A stretch of DNA of 22,651 nt from Emmonsiellopsis sp. PD_33. Lineage: Eukaryota; Ascomycota; Eurotiomycetes; Onygenales; Ajellomycetaceae. This document shows, in pieces, positions 18,150 to 22,651 of the stretch; position 1 is the first letter of the stretch, and each line of letters starts with the position of its first letter. The position numbers and the translations under genes are program-made. The stretch is taken from the NCBI GenBank assembly GCA_032988165.1, contig JANTQF010000470.1, positions 1 to 22,651 on the forward strand, written 5' to 3'. Under the pieces are notes generated by a model that was not told the origin of the DNA, did not search any database, and saw nothing but the letters and a program-made list of their open reading frames with translations.

Positions 18150-20404
18150 CTACTCTTCCTCAAGCAAATCGATCCCATCCAACCCGTATCCAAAATCCAT
18201 AATCACCGCCCTAGCATCCTGGCTCGTCGCGACAATCCGCCGATAGTCGCATTTCGCACTCAACATCCAACTCGTGGTCCAGCAAGGTAGGTCGATGGAG
18301 AGCTCGCCAGTAGCGGCATCAAACACCTTCACACTCATGTCATAACTCCCACTCACAATCCGCCCGTTCGTGTTGTCCATGTGCAACGAGCGGACCAGAC
18401 CTTGGTGGCCCTCGAGCTCATTCACCAACTCGCCTGTGTTGGCGTCGAATTGGTAAATGACCTGGTCGTTGCCGCCCGCAAGGATTGTGCGGGCGTCCTC
18501 GCTGAACTCGACGCAGGCGAGGCCCCGGTCGCGGCTAGGAAATTCCTTAATGCAGAGACCCGAGGTGATATTCCAGAGTTTGGCGACGCCGTCCCCGGAT
18601 GCGGAGACGACTAAATCGCCACGCAGTTGGACGGCGTTAACGGGTCCGCGGTGGCCGAGGAGCTTCTTGACGAGTTCACCGGTGTGCCGGTCCCAAACGC
18701 AAATGGTTGAATCCTTGGAACAGGAAACGATATGTTTATCATCGAAGCAAACGTCCAGAACGCCGAGAGTATGACCATCCAGGCGGCGGATGGCTTTGTA
18801 GTCGTTCTTCATATCCCAGACGATACAGGTGTGGTCCGAGGAACCAGTTACCATGATGTCATCATCGTATTGGAGACACAGAATGGAAGCTTGGTGGTAG
18901 TCGTCGGATTCGGAAACGGGGACAACTAATTCTGGGTTTGATCTGGCGGGCGGGCAAATGCTAATGAATGGGGACCGTGCGACATCGTCCTCGGGCGGGT
19001 CGATCACTAGTGGTCCAAGTGTAAGAGGGGACTTGGGGTTAGGAGGAGCACCGATAATTTTGATGCAGGGCCACGGATAATGTGCATCCCACACACGGAT
19101 GGTCTGGTCGCGGGATCCAGTAATAATTTTGTTCCTATACGGCATTAGAACAGGCATCACGAGATATGCGAAGGAAAACATACTCATCGAACTGAACACA
19201 GTAAACACTGTCCTTATGCCCATGCAAATAGATAGCAGCAGCCTTGCCCTCCTTCCAGCGATTCTCCAGCGTGCGACGCACCGCAAACATCTTTTTCCAG
19301 TTCTGGTTGGGCCGAGTCCGTCCCAAGCCCATAGACTTGGGTTGGCCACTACATGATTTTGCTGACTGAGGTCGGCGTCGATACTCACGACGGAAAACTT
19401 CTCTCCACACATGATGGGAGGAAGCATGTTTGCGCCAGGCATGGGAGACCAATTCCGCGCGGCTGAGTGTGTCTGCGTCGAGGAAGGAAAGGATATGGGC
19501 CATGAGTTCCGACGGCAGGTAATCAGTAGGGTCTATAATACGAATAAGTTAGTATCCTTGGTCAATAAATCTCAGATATGATAGCCATACCTTTGCGCAC
19601 AACTTCCAAGTCGTCTTCAGGAACGCCAACGTTATCCTGCAGGTCAACATCAATTCCGCTCTCAGAATCGCGTGCCACCTCTGAATCGCGGGCTGGAGTA
19701 TCCGAATCATATATTTTTGAATCCCCCTTTGAAACAACCCGTCCAATTTTGACCATCTGATTCTGCGCGGCGGCCGCAGCCCGTGCAGCAGCACCGTGAG
19801 CGAGATCACTAGGGAGGATTGGCGGCTCTGAGCCACTGCCGGGTATCGGATCCGTGACGTAGTATTGGCTCAGCGCATTGAGGCTGCTGAGAGACGGACG
19901 GTGGGGCATCCGGGGAGTTCGGAAAGAGGCAGCACCAGAATCGGCAGGCCTGAGGTCCTCGGACGAACTCCCACAGTCGTGTCCTTCCATTGGCACCTGG
20001 AGGTTTTGCCTGGAAGCCCTATGGCGGACACTCAGAGACAATCGACGCGCAACGGCGCGCAGTTCATGGACGCCATGACGTATACTCGAGAAGCTCTTGC
20101 TGGCACGATGTCTGGTTCTTAGGGGAGGGAACGCTTCAGTCCCAGGTGCCTCTGGCCTGTCAGATCCATTTTGTACCCCAGTACCCGAGTCGCACACGGC
20201 TATTTCATGGGAGAAAGGAGAGACAGCTTCTCTGTAGCTTCCATCCTCGTGGGGAACCCAGATGCCGGTGTGAGGTCGTGATGGTAAGGGGGGAAACGGG
20301 ATATCACCTCCAGGGGTCCGGGGACGGACTCTGGACAACAGTGAGGGCCGTCTTCTGACTGAACGAGGGTTGCTGGTTGTGTTTGGAGACATTGGAGGTG
20401 ACAC
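18150..20404 (-). CDS. F-box/WD40 SCF substrate receptor, FWD-1/beta-TrCP-like
   Basis: Three exons on the minus strand (20404-19591, 19532-19184, 19134-18150) give 715 residues. Intron 1 (58 nt) has a perfect TACTAAC branch; intron 2 (49 nt) has CTAAT; phases agree. Residues 1-270 are Ser/Arg/Pro-rich and probably disordered. The F-box is at about 276-318 (YLPSELMAHILSFLDADTL...HVWREVF), and binds Skp1. WRKHAS and the spacer to NWKKMF follow. Seven WD40 repeats start near 372: DSVYCVQFDENKIITGSRD, ILCLQYDDDIMVTGSSDH, LGVLDVCFDDKHIVSCSKD, PVNAVQLRGDLVVSASGD, GLACVEFSEDARTILAGG, LVRSLHMDNTNGRIVSGS and a degenerate last one. An insert of about 55 residues separates repeats 1 and 2. Word for word the propeller follows animal beta-TrCP/Slimb, and so Neurospora FWD-1, which targets phosphorylated proteins for degradation. 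Orthology to FWD-1 is inference. A 36-nt in-frame stretch in exon 2 (after VFRRE) might be a very short intron, but I kept it. Confidence 0.92.
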
Positions 20405-21803
20405 GTAGGATACCGGATAAAAATAGGCGGGGAATCGAGTAAATATCGCCGCGTGTTTTATGGGCCGGTCGTGATCGTAACGTTTGTGTAGTTGCCAGAA
20501 AAGGGAGGTGTATCTATAGAGGTGTTAAAAATTGGCGACTGTCGCATCCCCTGGGATGCGGGGTCTTCGTGCACAGGCAACGATGATCGAATTAAGAGGG
20601 AATGGATAGTTGAACGGCTCTGAGTGCGCAGCAGATTGCGTGCCGATTAAGGGGGGGAGATAGCGCAAACAATGGCATACAGCCGCAATGGCAGAAACGA
20701 GCAAGGGGAAGTGAGTGTAGAACGCAGTGGGAAAGGGAATACTAGGGGTAAGAAAACAGGGACAAAAGAGAGACAGAGAAGACAAAAGACAGCGTTACGA
20801 GAGAGAGGAGAGTTGAAAGAGAGAGGAGAGGAGAGAGGAGGTGAGGATGGGAAGAAGGAGAAGTTGTCGCTGTCGAGGTCCCAGCCCGGCAGAATCCAGC
20901 CTAGGTAAGCACTCACCGCCTTGGGCTGTCCCGCACCCTGATTGGCCGGTTCCTGTCCGGCCGCTAGTCCGCTTCCGGGCTGGGCCCGCCTGAATTTTCA
21001 CACGCTAGCCGCAAGCGGGAAGGCGGTGGCGGGGCGGCGGGCCTATCAGATCGCAGACAACCCGCCCAGCTTATGTCAGCCAGCAGCCCAAACGCCAACA
21101 TCCACGCAGAGAAAGGCGAGGATGGCGCTGTGTATGTGCGATCTATGCAGTGAGAATGCGGTGAGAAAAGCACAGAGAATAGACGGTCAACGAGGGGGGA
21201 GGCCCGGTCATATGTATGTGTGCGCTGTAAGGGATTCAGGCAACCCTTCTGGAAAGTTTGAAACCCAACTTACCGCCTGTTGCCTCTTTGTCCTGCCGGT
21301 GGCTTCCATGCCAGTCGAAGTATGATACTACCGCCTCCCTTTGCAATTCCGCCCTCGACCGGGCATTCCTGCATGCACTCGTCCGTAACTCAGCTTCAGA
21401 TGCATCTCCTGTTTTGTGCCATGGAGCCGCATTCGGCCGGTACGGAAGTTTATCGGTTAAGCCATGACATCAAAAAACTTTACCCTCAGTCCGCCATGGC
21501 CCATGGCGGTGGCCACCTCACCTCGCCCTCAGCTGGAACAAGGTTTTGTCCAAAAGCAGTCCTGAAACCTCTACTTTGTTCTCGTTTTGAGATGAAACTC
21601 ATAGAGGCGTCGCGTTCTCCTAAACATACACCTATCTTGGAAGTGCGGCGGAATATAACTACTAGTACTTGGGCTACCTGGGACAGAGGATAAATGGTCA
21701 AGTGAAGGCTTCTTTGTATGCTACAACAAACTTCATATACTATTGAAACCACCCCCCTCCAAGAAATGCGCCAGAACAGGAATGAAATAAAGCCATCTCT
21801 GAT
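20405..21803. other. F-box/WD40 upstream region and dehydrogenase 3' flank
   Basis: About 1.4 kb without a supported gene. On the minus strand, the F-box/WD40 direction, 20800-20860 is a CT-rich tract typical of fungal promoters and leaders, and a CCAAT box lies at 20941-20945. A GTGAGT near 20915-20920 on minus could be the donor of a 5' UTR intron, but I cannot pick an acceptor with confidence. The right part, about 21330-21803, holds the 3' UTR of the dehydrogenase. Confidence 0.5.
20941..20945 (-). promoter_or_regulatory. CCAAT box
   Basis: The minus strand reads CCAATCAGGGTGCGGG, about 540 bases upstream of the F-box/WD40 start codon. CCAAT followed by C/A A is the core bound by the fungal Hap2/3/5 (HapB/C/E) complex. 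The CT-rich tract lies between it and the gene, as expected for a core promoter. Confidence 0.45.
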
Positions 21804-22651
21804 CTATCCAAACACCTTCTCATACCCAGTCAAAGTAAACCGGTATCTCACATCCCCCTTCTTCATCCGATTGACAACATCCCTCAGCCCATCCTCCCCA
21901 ATCTGCACCTCCTCCACCCAGCTCTTCAGCCCCTTATCCGCCGCAAGCTGCAACATCTCCAACATCTCCCTCCGGCTGCCCAAATGACTAGCCCCCATCA
22001 ACACCCCGTTCGCCAACAAACTCTGCGGCTTAATCGCCGGACCCTCCTCCTCAGGCAATCCCACACTAACCCACCGCCCATGCACATCCATCATAGACAA
22101 ATACTTGCCCAGATCAAACCCCTTGGACGAATTCGCACACATGATAATCAAATCAAACGAAAACCGATGCGGCACCTCCCACCCCTCCTCCGCAGTAGCA
22201 ATATACCCATCCGCACCCAGCTTCAACGCATCGGCCTCCTTAGCCCTTGAGCGGGAAATAGCCCACGTCTCCGCCCCCAGCGCCTTGGCAAACATCACAC
22301 CAAAATGCCCAATCCCACCCAACCCCACGATACCCACCTTCTTCCCCGGTCTGCACCCGTTGCGCACCAGCGGCGAGTACGCCGTCAGCCCCGCACAGAG
22401 CATGGGGGCAACGTTGGCGGTCTCCAGCTTCTCGGGGATCGGGAAGACCCAGTTCTCGTGGGTGCGGACGTGCGAGCTGTAGCCGCCCTGGCTGACGATG
22501 CCGGTCTCGGGCCACTTGGAGCCGTAGGTGTCGATCATGATGTTGGGGCAGTAGGTTTCGTTCTCGTTCTTGCATTGCTTGCAGTCGCCGCAGGAGTAGG
22601 ATTGGGCGCCGACGCCGACGCGGCTGCCGGCTTTGATGAGGGTGACTTTGG
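21804..22651 (-). CDS. Zinc alcohol dehydrogenase, CAD/ADH6 type (5' end outside window)
   Basis: The C-terminal 281 residues of an NADP-dependent medium-chain dehydrogenase; the start lies beyond the right edge, with perhaps 75-80 residues missing. The four structural-zinc cysteines stand in CGDCKQCKNENETYC. MLCAGLTAYSPL carries the third catalytic-zinc ligand. The cofactor motif GLGGIGHFGVMFAKALG is intact, and SRSRAKEADALKLGAD after the second strand has the Ser/Arg pattern that favours NADPH, as in yeast Adh6. ASHLGSRREMLEML is the family's substrate-loop region. The first catalytic cysteine is in the missing part. Enzymes of this group reduce cinnamyl and other aldehydes to alcohols, often for detoxification; the physiological substrate cannot be read from the sequence. 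No intron is seen in the visible part, and no signal peptide can be judged. Confidence 0.93.
   Translation of the reverse strand, partial: KVTLIKAGSRVGVGAQSYSCGDCKQCKNENETYCPNIMIDTYGSKWPETGIVSQGGYSSHVRTHENWVFPIPEKLETANVAPMLCAGLTAYSPLVRNGCRPGKKVGIVGLGGIGHFGVMFAKALGAETWAISRSRAKEADALKLGADGYIATAEEGWEVPHRFSFDLIIMCANSSKGFDLGKYLSMMDVHGRWVSVGLPEEEGPAIKPQSLLANGVLMGASHLGSRREMLEMLQLAADKGLKSWVEEVQIGEDGLRDVVNRMKKGDVRYRFTLTGYEKVFG

Noticed and set aside
19374..19410. Possible 36-nt intron in exon 2 of the F-box/WD40 gene
   Set aside because: Splice-like ends exist and the frame is kept, but 36 nt is below the usual fungal minimum and no branch site is seen.
1..22651. tRNA, rRNA, CRISPR or prokaryotic operon features
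   Set aside because: I scanned for T-loop motifs (GGTTCRA), regular spaced repeats and Shine-Dalgarno-led gene runs and found none; the DNA is fungal nuclear in style.

Overview
The window looks like nuclear DNA of a filamentous ascomycete (Pezizomycotina), probably a Eurotiomycete such as Aspergillus or Penicillium. Genes lie on both strands with short introns (about 50-110 nt) that carry GT/AG ends and CTAAC/CTGAC-type branch sites. The proteins are fungal types: an EB1 protein of the Mal3/Bim1 kind, an F-box/WD40 protein of the FWD-1/beta-TrCP kind, an F-box-like ankyrin protein, and BTB proteins. I cannot fix the species. All exon joins below were worked out by hand from reading frame, splice signals and family pattern.

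Layout, left to right. 1-1001: no gene seen. 1002-1895 (+): alpha/beta hydrolase resembling 3-oxoadipate enol-lactonase, intronless, with a complete Ser-Asp-His triad. 2765-3375 (+): broken NmrA-like gene that keeps its TATA box and N-terminal half but has lost the middle. 4578-6312 (+): F-box-like/ankyrin protein, two exons. 7118-12686: an accessory block of three paralogous BTB genes on + (7118-8259, 10235-11202, 11442-12686) with matching intron positions and a C-terminal CxxC...CxxC module. Between the first two lies a two-exon gene on - (8849-9470) for a 187-residue protein with a YFDYLxGRVMK...YDRDNG signature. That gene is bracketed by a diverged direct repeat of about 160 bp (8351-8514 and 9814-9972), and its upstream region holds two copies of one palindrome. 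12687-14969: 2.3 kb with no gene seen. 14970-16523 (-): EB1, six exons. 18150-20404 (-): F-box/WD40 substrate receptor, three exons. 21804-22651 (-): 3' part of a zinc alcohol dehydrogenase of the cinnamyl-alcohol-dehydrogenase/ADH6 type, cut by the window end.

How the parts relate. Five genes (F-box-ankyrin, three BTB, F-box/WD40) encode adaptor types used by cullin-RING ubiquitin ligases, but nothing in the sequence shows that they act together. EB1 and the F-box/WD40 gene look like conserved housekeeping genes. The block from about 2.7 to 12.7 kb looks like lineage-specific accessory DNA: a broken gene, tandem paralogs, a direct repeat and a poorly known small gene.

A compositional signal separates the two kinds of gene. 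In the hydrolase, ankyrin, EB1, F-box/WD40 and dehydrogenase genes the coding strand runs from C-rich near the 5' end to G-rich near the 3' end. The BTB genes and the small minus-strand gene do not show this switch.
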